DNA of 64,000 nt, taken from contig OZ024882.1 of NCBI GenBank assembly GCA_964017185.1, forward strand, positions 39,033,988 through 39,097,987, in the 5' to 3' direction. Below are positions 22,105 through 34,734 of this stretch, in pieces. The stretch comes from Rugalucina vietnamica (lineage: Eukaryota > Mollusca > Bivalvia > Lucinida > Lucinidae). The first letter of the stretch is position 1. Every line of letters begins with the position of its first letter. Both the position numbers and the translations under genes were made by a program. The notes under the pieces were generated by a model. It was not told the origin of the DNA and ran no database searches. It saw only the letters and a program-made list of their open reading frames with translations.

Positions 22105-22520
22105 TCATAGTTGGCCTCCCAAGCCTCCCAAATATTTTTCTGTTGGCATTTTTGAGTACATTTTGGCATCCATGCCCAATGTGTACCTTAATGTGTAACA
22201 ATACACGCTAGGGTGGATGCCAAGTCTGAAAATACTCCAGAGTGCCAAAAATAGGTCAAAGGTCAACTAAGTGCAAATTTTAAGATATTTCAACATTATA
22301 GCAGTATCTTATGAAACATTTTATCTTTTTTGTTAAAAAACCCCAAATTACATCTAATACATTTGTATGGTGTAATCTATTACAATTGTTACAACAAAGT
22401 AATGCAGACTTAGGTCAAAGGTCACTTTAGTGCAAAAAATTCTTATTTTCATGCCCTTTTACAATTGTCTGTATAAACATCAGTGTCAGTGGTATTCTGA
22501 TGGGGATAAAGTTCTTTTAG
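22105..22520 (+). repeat. Left outermost arm of the 22-37 kb inverted block
   Basis: Contains 'tgttggcatttttgagtaca' and 'gggtggatgccaagtctg', followed by two 'aggtcaaaggtca' units. The reverse complement of these words, in the opposite order, is at 36600-37095. Confidence 0.65.
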
Positions 22521-22549
22521 TTACTTTTTGTATCAATTGTGTATAGAAT

Positions 22550-24470
22550 ATGATAATTGCAATCATTTGATACCATTTTCAGCTTTTGGTTGCCGAGATA
22601 TTGTCAATTTTATTGGTACAGTCCCCTGCATTTGTCTGTGTTTTTTCTCTTATATCTTAAGTTTTCTTAAATTTTTGCAACGGGATAGTCAGCTTGTTCA
22701 TATATATTATTATATGGTTATACATTATTGTCATAACAATCATTTGATACCAATTTCAGATCTCTAGGATTTCTGGTTGCTGAGATATTAACGTTTCCGT
22801 TGGTATACCCCCTGTATTTTTCTGTGATTTTATCAAATATTTTAAGTTTTCATCAATATTCAAACAACAAGAAAGTCGAACTATTCATTTATCTTATCAA
22901 ATGTTTCTAGAACAATATCATAACAATCATTTGATATCTATTTCAGCTCTCTAGGACGTTTGGTTGTTAAGTTATGAAACATTTTGTTGGTATACCTCAT
23001 CCACTTTTCTGTGGTTTTTCACTAATATTTAAAGTTTTTTTTTTTTATCAATATTCGAGAAACAAGAAAGTCAGATTGTTTGTGTGCTTTACAACATGAT
23101 TATAGAATATTATCCTAGCAATCATTTGATACCAATTTCAGTTCTCTAGAGCTTTTGGTCACTGAGATATTAGCAGTTTTATTGGTATACCCCCTTCGTT
23201 TTCCAAGGATTTTTCTCCTATATCTTAAATTTTCTTAAATATTTGAGAAACAAGAAAGTAAGCTTGTTTATATATCTTATCACTGCTGAGATATATACGT
23301 TTCCATTGGTATACCCGCTCTATTTTTCTGATATTATTATTTAATATTTAAAGCTCTCATCACTGTTCCAAAAACAAGAAAGTCTGATTATTTATGAGTT
23401 TATCACAGTATTATAGAATATTATTATAGCAATCATTTGATTTCTATTTCAGTTCACTAGAGCTTTTGGTAACTGAGATATCAACAATTTTATTGGTATA
23501 TCCCCTTTGTTTGCCAGTGATTTTTCTCCTATGTCTTAAGTTTTCTTAAATATTTGAGACACAAGAAAGTCAGCTTGTTTGTATACCTTATTTTATGGTT
23601 GTAGAATATTGTCATAGCAATCATTTGATACCAATTTCTGCTCCCTATGGCTTTTAGTTGCTGAGATATAAATGTTTCTGTTGGTATACCCCCTCCATTT
23701 GCTGTGATTTTTCTCTAATATTGTAAGATTTTCATCAATATTCGAACAACACGAAAGTCTGATTATTTATTTATCTTATTTCATGGTTTTAGAATGTAGT
23801 CATATCAATTATTTGATACCAATTTCTGCTCTCTTTGGCTTTTGGTTGCTGAGCTATAAACATTTCTGTAGGTATATCCCCTCCATTATTCTGTGATTTT
23901 CTCTAATATTGAAAGTTCTCATCAAAGTTTGAACCCCAAGAAAGTCGAATACTTTCTGTATCTTATCACATATTACATATAAACCATTATCATATCAATC
24001 GTTTGATATAAATTTCAGCTCTCTAAAGTCTTTGGTTGCTGAGATATAAGCAATTTTATTGGTAGACCCCCTTCATTTATCTGTTATTTTTCTCTAATAT
24101 CTGAAGTTCTCTTTAATATTGAGCATTAAGATAGCCAGTTTGTTTATATATCTTATTACGTGGTTATAGAACATTGTCATACCAATTATTTGATACCAAT
24201 TTAAGCTCTTTAGGACTTTTGGTTGACGAGATATAAGCAATTATGCTGGTATACTCCATTTTTCTGTTTTTTTTTTCTAATATATAAAGTTTTCATTAAT
24301 ATTCGAACACCAAGAAGTCAGTTTGATATTTATGTCTTATTACATGGTTATCAAGCATTGTCAAAGCAATCATTTGATACCTATTTCTGCTCTCTAGGTC
24401 TATCAGTAGCCAAGAAACATGGGGTAATATTGTTGTACCACACTACTTCCTCTGCTTATTAGGGATGGGG
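22550..24470 (+). repeat. Tandem array of about ten 185-195-bp units
   Basis: Units carry 'caatcatttgataccaattt' followed by 'ggttgctgagatat', 'ttggtatacccc' and 'gaaagtc'. Starts are near 22558, 22736, 22922, 23116, 23429, 23617, 23802, 23990, 24180 and 24365, with one unit partly deleted near 23280. Units are diverged and non-coding. The same unit, inverted, makes up 32840-34080. Confidence 0.85.
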
Positions 24471-24845
24471 GTGAATACTCTGTAATTTTGCATGACACAA
24501 ATGTGCAATAAAGTGATCCTCTGGTTAAAATGGCACCCATGGGCATTTGTTCTAAGGGTGCAAGGTACATTCTATAGATATCCCACCATAAACCCTTCAA
24601 ATGGCAATAGATTGTCCCTTTGTAAATCTTGATTTTCGTAATTTTCATTAATATTCATGAAAATGCAAAAGACATAATTTTTATTTAGGTCCATGACATC
24701 AACATATTTGTGAATAGTCCGGTGGGATCCGGGGTGGACCTGGATTTGGGCTATATAGAAAATGTTTTGACTGATTATGATAGCCAACACATTCAGTAAC
24801 AAGAATCCAGAAGATGCCACCTTGGCATCCTTGGGCAACTCCCAC
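24471..24845. repeat. Linker segment repeated in inverted orientation at 28.9-29.1 kb
   Basis: Carries 'ttaatattcatgaaaatgca', 'ggatgccaaggtggc'-type words on the minus strand and 'gtgggatccggggtggacct'. Minus-strand translation includes LPKDAKVAS, and the plus-strand translation at 28655-29002 gives the same words, showing homology of the DNA rather than a gene. Confidence 0.6.
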
Positions 24846-25900
24846 AATTGAAGATGGCGTCCAAGAGGATTGACAACGGTTATAACCTTACAGTATAGTG
24901 GAATATCTAGTGTTTTGTGATCAGAAATAGTGCACAATAATTATAAACGTATTGCCTGGTGAAAGATTTGCACTTCCGTGGGTCTTATGTCAGTGTGGGG
25001 AATAAAGATGGCATCCAAGATGGCCGCCAAAAGTATAAAACATTATTTTTTTGGCCATATGCCAGTTATTTGTACTGTTATAATTTTATAAATGATGCAT
25101 AAAAAAGATTTTCTGCACAACAACCCACAAAGTGCCACATTTTGTCACCCTATGGCCACTCGCATGAATCAAGATGCCGTCCAGAGGGTTGTCATCTCTT
25201 AATACCTTACAATACTAGGCCCGTATACTGCAACATCTAGTGTTGTCCGTTCAGTAAAAGTCCACAAATAAAGTAGTAGTATCATGTTGTGAACAGATGG
25301 CATTTCAAATGGTCTTTGTCAGTTTGAAATAAAACTGGTATCCAAGATGGCCACCAAAACATAAAGATGCATTTTCGATCAAATTTCATTTTACCCCATG
25401 TATATTTTTATAAGTTGTTTGAAAGAATGATGTGTATTGCGCCAACTTTGCATCTTTAAGCAACTCTAAAAAATCAATGTAGCATCCAAGAGGGCTACTA
25501 TCTGTTACGACTGCACTGTCAAGCTCTTATAGTGTGAAATCTTGTGTTTTCTAATCAGAATTATCACACAGATTTGCATTTACAACGATCTTTTGTATGT
25601 GTGAAAACAAAAACGGCTGACATAAAGTAAAAATGAAATGTAAAAATTGACCAAAGTTCAGTTTTAATAATATTTTAACTTAAGAAGGATATACAATATA
25701 AGATCCCGGCTGATACACTTTGTCACACTTGGGCTATTAGCACAATTCAATATGGCATCTATGAAGGTTGGCATATTATACAAACTTAATGTACAAGGTA
25801 TATATATTCTGTGCTCTTAAGTCTTTTTGTTTGTATCTTACCCTTTCATCTCTCACAATTAAACTGTAACTATCAGTACAAAATGAAGTTGTCAAAAATG
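24846..25900 (+). repeat. Tandem array of about 310-330-bp units
   Basis: Recurring 'aagatggcgtccaagaggg' and 'atccaagatggccgccaaaa' words occur near 24850, 25016, 25170, 25340, 25480 and 25752. The inverted counterpart is 27690-28880. Confidence 0.75.
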
Positions 25901-27144
25901 GCCATAAAAACTATATCAGTTGACAATGCCATATGTCCAGTGCAGTCACTATTTAATGCGTTTTGTTTTTCTTGACTCAAATAACGTTCCTCTTTTGCTA
26001 ATTGCTAAACATGGAGGAGTATTACTTTGCAACGATCGTAAAACCACAGAGCTGGTAAAGAGTTCAAACAATAAAATATGTAGCAGAATCTAGTTCTACA
26101 TTATATCATCTATGAAGAAAATGGCATTGATATAGCATATCTTGAGTTGACTCAACCTAAAGTTTACTTTCAGACAAACTGTCAAGTCTGTGGTGATTCG
26201 TGTAACCTTGAAAGGGAACACCAGATAAGTGGCATGATGTATAATTGTGTAGGTCATTCAGAATTGAGATGTTGTCGACCCACTAATAAGCTATTTAAAT
26301 GAGTGTTAAGAGAAGTGACAAATGAGTAGAAGTGACGTGGTTATATTGTCACTCGTATTGTTGTGCTTGGAGAATGGAAATAATCAGTGTCAGTACTTGT
26401 GACTGTGAATGGTTATTCTGGTATTGGTTTATCAACAAGAATATTGTGAAATCAACTTAGTTTTATAACTTAAGAATACGATACAACACAATATATGCTC
26501 GCTGAAACCTTGCCATTTCATCTGTTTACTAATCCTTGCGTGATAAATTGGTTTATTTTTGGTCACGGGGTAGTTATGTACTATATAAATTGAAATCACA
26601 TGTTCATTTTCAGTATTTCTCACGTTAGTGGTCTTCATTATATATCCTGCCACAGTTTCTTCTGGTTTTAATTTCTCTGTGGTCCAGCTTTTACCGGTTC
26701 ATAGGTTTCATTACACAAGCCTTTGTCAATCTTTGTAAAGAATGTTGCACTTACAAGACATGAAAAGAGAAATGTTATTTGAGTACATGTATTTATAAAA
26801 AGTCAACGCACTTCTTACAGCAAATAGTGACTGACAAGTAACATTTTAAATAAACATAAATAATAATGATATAGAAGTAGTGGTTGCATATCAGAAGGAA
26901 TGGTGGTTGAAACATTTGATATTATATTCTATGCCACATTTAATTCACACTAATAAAACATCATTGGGTTGGTAACGTCAATGGAACAGACACAGGGACA
27001 ACATATTAAGATAATTCTAATGAGAAAACACAAGTTTTCGGATTAATAATGATACTGTAAGATCTTAACTGATGAAAACCCACTTGGGCGCCATATTTTT
27101 GGTAGCTCAAGGGCGGCAAGCTGACATAAACTGAGTTCTTGTGT
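25901..27144. other. Centre of the inverted block, no gene recognised
   Basis: Sequence between the two inverted arms. Only short chance frames; no repeat inside it was recognised. Confidence 0.5.
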
Positions 27145-27648
27145 CCACACTGGTCAACCTATACCTCAATTTGTGGTGTTTACGACCGTTTGTGGGTATC
27201 CACTCTGATTTACTGGAGACAAAAATGGCGGCGACCGGTAAATAAATTTTGGATTTTTCATTTTTAATCGTGTTGATGCTGTATAAAAACATACAACATG
27301 TCAAAGGGACTATAGATTTATGTTAATTTTAAGAATTTTGATGTGCACCTGGGTATTGGTGTAAGCATTTAGGGATGATTTTTAGTACCGACCCAAAGGG
27401 TCAGTCGTTTTGGTTTAATCATCTACCTCCTTAATCGGTACTCGAATATATTCTTCAATGCATACATAAATCGACCGCTGCAGTGCATATTCACAAAAAT
27501 ACATACTTCTACAGTCCCTTAAGCATATGACATGCTTTTCCATAGAGTGCATGTGCAATTATAGACGAAATAGAACCACTTCCAAGTTTTAAGCACCATC
27601 AAACTTGCGTAAAACCCACCAAATAAGCGTATAGGTTGACCAGTGTGG
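27145..27648. mobile_element. MITE-like element with 'ccacactggtcaacctatac' TIRs
   Basis: The left end 'ccacactggtcaacctatac' is matched by 'gtataggttgaccagtgtgg' ending at 27648, and the similarity continues inward ('atttgtggtgtttacg' versus the complement of 'cgtaaaacccaccaaat'). About 500 bp, no coding sequence. No convincing TSD. Confidence 0.55.
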
Positions 27649-27689
27649 TGTTGCATATCTTTCTTGAATACATTTCATAAAGCTACAAA

Positions 27690-28880
27690 TACTTGTAGTT
27701 TAAAAAATGCAATTTTAGTCTGAAACATTTTCTGATTTTTATTTTTGGTAGCCATCTTGGATGCCATTTTTTTTTATTTCCGACTCATATTATTATAAGG
27801 TCAATATGAACTTTATTACAGTATGCTACATAAACAACATTTATGGACTATTTCTGATAAGAACACAATTTTGAATTATGTGGGCCTAGCACTGTAATGC
27901 GTTAATAGATGGAATGCCATATTGACTTATGCACGTGGCAAAATGGTGACAAAATGGCACCGCCTGGCTTCATGTGTAGAAAATCATTCTTATACATCAT
28001 TTGGAAAATTAAAATGCTGCCAAAATACTGACATGTAGTTCGGATTTTTTTTAATTTTGGCAGCCATCTTGGATGTCATCTTTATAAACTGACATATAAG
28101 ATGCATGGAGGTGCAACCTTTTCTTCATATGATACGTTTATAACGGTTGTGCACTATTTCTGATCAAAAAATACAAAACTTTGCACTTTATCGGCTTAGT
28201 ACTGCAAGGCCGTAATAGATGACAACCCTTTTGGACGCCATTTTGAATTATGAGAGTTGCCCAAGTTTCGTTTCAAACTGACAAAAAACATTTGAAATGC
28301 CACGTGTTCACAACATGATACAAATACTGCATTTGTGGATTATTACTGAACAGAAAACACTAGATGTTGCACTATATGGGCCTAGAATTGTAAGGTCTTA
28401 AGCAATGGCAACCCTCTTGGACGCCATCTTGATTTATGCGAGTAGCCCTAGGGTCGCAAAATGACACTATGCGGGTTATTGTGTAGAAAATCCTTCTTAT
28501 TCATCATCTATGAAATTATAGCAGTGCAAAAAAATCAAAACAAAAAAAACAAAAACAAAAAACAAACTGACATTTGTAAAAAAAAAAAAAAAAAACAACA
28601 AAAAAAACAACAACAAAAAACAAACACTTTTTTTTATTTTGGCGGCCATCTTGGATGTCATCTTTATTCCACACTGACATAAAGCCCATGGAAGTGCAAA
28701 TCTTTCACCATGCAATACATTTATCACGATTGTGCACTATTTCTGTTCAAAAAACACTAGAAATTCCACTTTACTGTAAGGTCTTAACAGATTTCAACCC
28801 TCTTGGACGCCATCTTGAATTGTGGGAGTTGCCCAAGGATGCAAAGGTGGCATCATGTGGATTCTTGTTACTAAATGTGT
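27690..28880 (-). repeat. Inverted tandem array of about 310-bp units
   Basis: 'ggcagccatcttggatgtca' occurs near 27748, 28060 and 28640, and 'ttggacgccatcttgaatt'-type words lie between. This is the reverse complement of the array at 24846-25900. A-rich stretches (28530-28620) interrupt one unit. Confidence 0.75.
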
Positions 28881-29190
28881 TGTCTATCATAATCAGTCAA
28901 AACATTTTCTATATACCCCAAAGCCAGGTCCACCAAAAAATCACATATATTCTACCGGACTACAAATTGTATTATTGGTACAATTACAATGAGCCACAAT
29001 GATAATTTAGGCATGAAATTAGATTTTATGGGATACTTGATTTTTAATTGTTTCTTTTTATTCATTTTAAAGTTTTAATGAAAATTCATGAATATGCAAA
29101 CTATATATTTTCCATTACTTATCATTGAAAGAAAGGGCTATGTCTAAGCTTTAATATGAGACCAAGTTCAATGGTCTAGGATTACAAATA
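28881..29190 (+). repeat. Inverted linker and ATTCATGAATATGCAAA-type unit
   Basis: Matches 24560-24845 in inverse orientation and then a unit with 'aaaattcatgaatatgcaaa' and 'gagaccaagttcaatggtct' that recurs directly at 35270-35370. Confidence 0.6.
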
Positions 29191-30018
29191 ATTGAGATAT
29201 CTTCAATTTTCTTTGTGTGTAACCCCATTATAAAAAAAGCAAAATATGAATATTTAGGGTACTTTAATAGAATAGAAGATAAAATGCAAACACTTCCACT
29301 AGACCAGGGGCTGTTTTCTGTACCGGCCTTAGTTTTTGAGCTGGCACAACTTACCTCCCAGAAAAGGTTTGACGGTGGATATGTAATATTTGAACCTTCT
29401 ACAACATTTCTAGGCACGTCGTACGGTCAAATTGTGGTAGCAGTTTTTACCTAGGACGAAATCTTTACGCATACCCAACATAGTTTTTGTAATAGGCAGA
29501 ATCAGAGGAAAATGCGCCTGGTGCTCCCGTTTTGATACTTTTTTGAACAAGTATCTTCTTAGAATTATACTTTACACTCAAACAATAGCGTGAGATTATT
29601 ATCAAGTAGAAAACTATATGTTTAAACAGTATATTAGATGGAACTTTGTCTTTAGTATGGGGTAATGTTACCCCACCACCCAATGGTAGTCGTTGGCGGT
29701 TGTTCTTTTGTTTTGGTTTTCTTTTTTTTTTTATTTACAACATTACAGCATTGTTCATTGGGACTTAAGAAATGCAAAGAAGTTTTGTTTTTAAAGATAA
29801 ACTCGTTTGCACTATGAAAAAGAAAACCCGCATGAATTCCATGGCAACCGTTTACATGATTCTTGAACATGGGGGTGTACATACAAAATTGGTAATGTCT
29901 CCACTATTACTTATCCTTAACCACTGAACCTGGTCTCATTTGAACGGTAAGACATAACCCTTTCATCATATGATAAATAATGTAAATTATCTTTCTTGCA
30001 TTTTCATGAAATTTAATA

Positions 30019-30065
<47 letters not shown>

Positions 30066-30850
30066 AAGACAGAAAAATGGTTAAAAATCAACAAGTAAAC
30101 AAATTTCAGGCCCAAACTATCATTGTGTCACTTTGTTATTGACCCAGTAAAATCAAATGACATTTATTGATTTCATGGGCCTAGAAACATTTTTCGTTTT
30201 CAAATGGACCCCATTGGAAATAAGCCTTATGGCTTGTATGGGTTATCCATAGGTCTTAAGATCATACATTTCAATATCGTAACATTTATCTGCGTTAAAG
30301 TGGATATAGGTGCTTGCATCTCATTCCACTATTTGATTTAGCCAAATTTACTAATAATCATGCAAGTGTGCTCTTAATGATTAGTAAATATGTATTTACG
30401 CATATATACTCAAAACATAATTGTACATGTGATCTTATTGCCTGAATAGATCTCATGTTATCTTAGATAAAAATTATCTCATCTGCATATTCATGAATAC
30501 TAGTAAAAATGTCGAAAATCTAGAAAAAAAGAGGAAAAACTATGGACATTGCAAGGATGCGTTACATCCCTGAAATCAATTTCCATGGCCGCCAGTTTGG
30601 TCAGAGGGACCACCTTATTGTCATAAAATATTATCCTTAACAATTTACACATTTGCATATTTGCATGATGTGAAATTTCATAGTTTATACACCCATCCCT
30701 AGTGCAGTGTGATTCTAAAGAATAGGGTGTACTTACAAAAATAGTCATATACCAACAATAGCATGCGTGGACCTAGCAATTTAACCTAAATACCTATTAT
30801 TCAAACTGTTGAATTTGCTTATTCATGAGAATTAATGAAATACATAAGAA
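29191..30850 (-). repeat. Inverted repeat arm (partner 34735-36010)
   Basis: Words such as 'ggcacgtcgtacggtcaaat', 'gcactatgaaaaagaaaac' and 'cccaaactatcattgtg' reappear as reverse complements, in reverse order, at 34735-36010. A poly-A run of about 37 bp (30027-30063) interrupts this arm only. No coding content; short frames here duplicate those in the other arm. Confidence 0.65.
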
Positions 30851-30877
30851 ATGGGAGAAAAATCTTGAAACCAGAGG

Positions 30878-32820
30878 ACCAATGGTCCTGTAAACGCTCA
30901 CCTGAGATCTGCTGCATATACCAATAAACATGTTTGAATATTATGGTATTCAATCCCAGTGAAGGGGCAGATGAAGCCCTTGGGCCATTTTCTTTTTCAG
31001 AATAATCAATATTTTGTCCATCTGCCAATTTCCTGCTGGCTTTTTCCTTCAAATGACATTTTAATAGTTATTCCCATTCAAATGCATTGGCAACCCATGT
31101 TGACCTTGCCGTAAACTGGGTCAAGGTCATCACAGGGTCATGATTTATATATACATTGTAGTACTTGAGCCATCGATGCTTCAAGCCAAGTTTCCTTGAA
31201 ATCGGTCTACTGGTTCAGGAGAAGAAGATTTTTGAGAGATTTTTACCATATATGGGCCTGGCGGCCATATGACCTGGATTATTTATATACACATTGATTA
31301 CCCCATCCTACAGATGCTTCACATAAAATTTGGCTTTGATTGGCCAAGTGGTTTCAGAGGAGCAGATGTTTGAATATTATGGAGATATACATGTATATTG
31401 CCCCGGGGTGGGGGCATATGAGCCCCTGTGGTCCATTTTTTGTCAGAATCATTAATAGTCAGTCCTAATGCCCATTTCCTGCAAGACTTTCACTTTAAAT
31501 GACATTTTAAAAGTTTTCCCCATTCAAATGCATTGGCGACCTATGTTGACCTTGCCATAAAATTGGTCAAGGTCATCACAGGGTCATGATTTATATATAC
31601 ATTGTAGTGCTTTAGCCATCGATGTTTCATGCCAAGTTTCACTGAAATTGGTCCACCGGTTCTAGAGAAAAAGATTTTTGAAGGGTTTTTACCATATATG
31701 GGCATGGCGGCCATCTTGGTCATGTGACCTGGATTATTTATAAACACATTGGTTATCCCTCCCTATTGATGCTTTACATAAAATTTGGCTTTGATTGATC
31801 AAGCGGTTTCAAAAGGAGCAGACGTTTGAATATAGTGAAGATATACATGTATATTAACCCGGGCTGGGGGCACATGAGCCCCTGAGTACTTTTTTAGAAT
31901 CATTAATATTCAGTCCTACTGCCCATTTCCTGCAAGACTTTTACTTTTAATGACATTTTTAAAGTTTTTCCCATTCAAATGCATTGGCGACCTATGTTGA
32001 CCTTGTCGTAAAATAGGTCAAAGTCATTACAGGGTCATGATTTATGTACACATTGTAGTGCTTTAGCCATCGATGCTTCATGCCAAGTTTCATTGAAATT
32101 GGTCCACCGGTTCCAGAGAAAAATATTTTTGAAGGGTTTTTACCATATACGGGCATGGCGGCCATGTTGGTCATGTGACCTGGATTATTTATAAACACAT
32201 TGGTTATCCCTTCCTATTGATGCTTTACATAAAATTTGGCTTTGATTGGTCAAGCGGTTTCAGAGGAGAAGACGTTTGAATATAGTGAAGATATACATGT
32301 ATATTGTCCCGGGGTGGGGGCACATGAGCCCCTGGGGTCCATGTTTTTTAGAATCATTAATATTCAGTCCTACTGCCCATTTCCTGCAAGACTTACACTT
32401 TAAATGACATTTTAAAAGTTTTTCCCATTCAAATGCACTGGTGACCTATGTTGACCTTGCTGTAAAATAGGTCAAGGTCATCACAGGGTCATGATTTATA
32501 TATACATTGTAGTGCTTGAGCCATTAATGCTTCATGTCAAGTTTCGTTGAAATCGGTCCACTGGTTCGGGAGAAGAAGATTTTTGAAGGGTTTTTACCAT
32601 ATATGGGCATGGCGGCCATCTTGGTCATGTGACCTGGATTTCTTATATATACATTGGTGCCCCCTTCCTATAGATGCTTCATATAAAATTTGGCTTTGAT
32701 TGGCCAAGCGGTTTCAGAGGAGAAGATCTTTGAAATTGTGGACGGACGACGGACGGACGCCGGATCATGGCCATCCTATAAGCTCACCTTGTGAGCCTAA
32801 CGGCTCAGGTGAGCTAAAAA
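30878..32820 (+). mobile_element. Tandem-repeat non-autonomous element, copy 2
   Basis: Starts 'aggaccaatggtcctgtaaa' and 'cgctcacctgag', ends in the same 'ccggatcatggccatcctat' plus hairpin (apex 'gagcctaacggctc', closing 'caggtgagct') as the copy at 5077-7383. The internal units are about 443-454 bp long; 'ccatatatgggc' or a variant recurs near 31249, 31692, 32146 and 32599. The units differ from copy 1 but share 'ttgattggccaagcggtttc' and the 'aaggtcatcacagggtcatg' block. No coding capacity. Confidence 0.7.
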
Positions 32821-32839
32821 TAGGGGGTATACTACAAAA

Positions 32840-34080
32840 TCACTTGTACCAGAGCTGTTAACAAACCCAGGATGCTGAAAGAAGTATCAAATGAAGCTAT
32901 GCCAATGTATTATGACCCTAAAATCTGATATTAGCATGATCTGAGTTTCAATTTCATGAATTTAAATGAAATCTTCAGAAATTGGAATGACGAGGTGGAA
33001 CAATTGAACGGGTAAACCTACAAAATGACCTGAATCTCGGCAACCAAAAGCCCTAACATGCTGAAAATGTCATCAATTGATTGCTAGGACAATAACATAC
33101 CATCCTGTACTACAAAATATAAGTCATTTGATTTTCTTTGTTTCATGAATATTAACAAAACCTTTCGAATCTAGACGAAAATTACGGAAAACTAAGGTGG
33201 TATACATAGAAAATCACATGTAACTTCGCCTCTGATAAACCTAGTGAGTTAAATTAGTATCAAATGATTGCTAGGACAATATTCTATATAACTATAATTT
33301 GATATATAAATTAAAAGCTTATTCTTTTGTATGGATAATAATGAGATCTATATAAATAAGTGAAAATCAACGAAAAACGAAGGTGATATATTAACAAAAT
33401 GGCTTATATCTCAACCTCCAATAGCCGTAGAGAACTCAAAATGGCATCAATTCATAGCTAGGACAATATTTTACTGCCATGTATTGAGATATGCAGGGAA
33501 TGCATGCTGGCTACCAAGATTCAATAAATTTTGTTGGCGCACATGCTTCAATTTTCTGCTAACTCGTACTACAAATTTTCGAATTTTCATGTAACATTTA
33601 CAAAATTTAAAAAATTTTGGTTAGGCTATCAGATTCAATGGGTAATAGTGTATTATCCTTGCTTTCTATTGGTACCATTTTCAACGCTCTAAGGAAATTG
33701 GTAGCTGAGATGTGGACCTGGGCCCAGAATTACAATGCTTCCTTAAAGTTAAGTCCCACCTTAGTTAAGGTAACAAAGTTTGACACGATATTGTACCGTT
33801 AAAATCAATAACTGTATTTACGAAAATATACAGGTGTGTAGAATAGAGTGTCATTTACATAATAAAATCGATAAGTTTGATAATGCATCATTTTGGATGC
33901 TGAAATTTGCCACCTTAAGGTCTTCCTTAACGTTAAAGGAGCATTGTAATTCTGGGCCCTGGTATACCCATTCCTTTTTGTTGATTTTTCTCTTGTTTAT
34001 AAAGATCTCATTAATGCCCATACATTTAAAATCATTGATGAATTTTATATTAGATGTATATGGTTATAGAACACTGTCCT
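32840..34080 (-). repeat. Inverted copies of the 185-195-bp unit
   Basis: 'tgattgctaggacaatattc' and 'cctagaga/agccctaacatg'-type words are complements of the 22550-24470 unit. At least four units are visible (near 32890, 33060, 33270, 33450), with a degraded part to 34080. Confidence 0.7.
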
Positions 34081-34134
34081 AGTCTTACGAATATGAAAAT
34101 TCGTAACTAAGATATGATGAATAGTTTGAAAAAA

Positions 34135-34217
34135 TCCCTGTCCCTGATGGGATTCAAACCCTGATCGCCGGGATAGAAATCCAATGCTCTAACCACTGAG
34201 CCAAAGAGTCGACTCCC
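34135..34217 (-). tRNA. tRNA-Arg(UCU)-like SINE head or pseudogene, copy 1
   Basis: On the minus strand: A box TGGCTCAGTGG, anticodon loop around TTTCTAT, B box GGTTTGAATCC. The arms are imperfect and a second copy lies about 365 bp away, so it is a retroposed tRNA-derived sequence and probably not an expressed tRNA. Confidence 0.5.
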
Positions 34218-34504
34218 TGACACAGTAGGTCAGAGATTGTACTTACAATGACACATTGTATCGAATAGCTGTGCTATTTATCGAAGCTACGCATCATGTG
34301 ATTTCCAACCACGGCAGATAATCTCAAATGTATGAGTGGTGCAATGGGACATAACTCACCCCCATTTCGACAGAGTAATCATTTATGATTACGAGAAAGT
34401 CATTTTCTATGACTATATGACTCAAATGGTCCATCTCAGATGAGCCCCCATCTAACGAATATGAAAATTCGTAAATAAGAAATGATGCATAGCTTGAAAA
34501 AAAT

Positions 34505-34577
34505 CCCACGTCCCTGATGGGATTCGAACCCCGATTGCCAGGATAGAAATCAAATGTTCTAACCACTGAGCCAAAGA
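34505..34577 (-). tRNA. tRNA-Arg(UCU)-like SINE head or pseudogene, copy 2
   Basis: Same layout as copy 1, with a better B box (GGTTCGAATCC). It belongs to the same tandem unit. Confidence 0.5.
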
Positions 34578-34734
34578 GTCGACTCCTTGACACAGTAGGT
34601 CAGAGACTGTATTTACAATGACACATTGTATCGAATAGCTGTGCTATTTATATAAGCTCTGCCAGCCCGACCTTCCAACCACGGCAGATAATCTCGAATG
34701 TATGAGTGGTGCAATGGGACATAACACTAGCAAT

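Noticed and set aside
24403..24937. Minus-strand frames similar to plus-strand frame 28655-29002
   Set aside because: Both lie in inverted copies of a non-coding tandem repeat; the similarity is DNA homology, other units of the array have stops.
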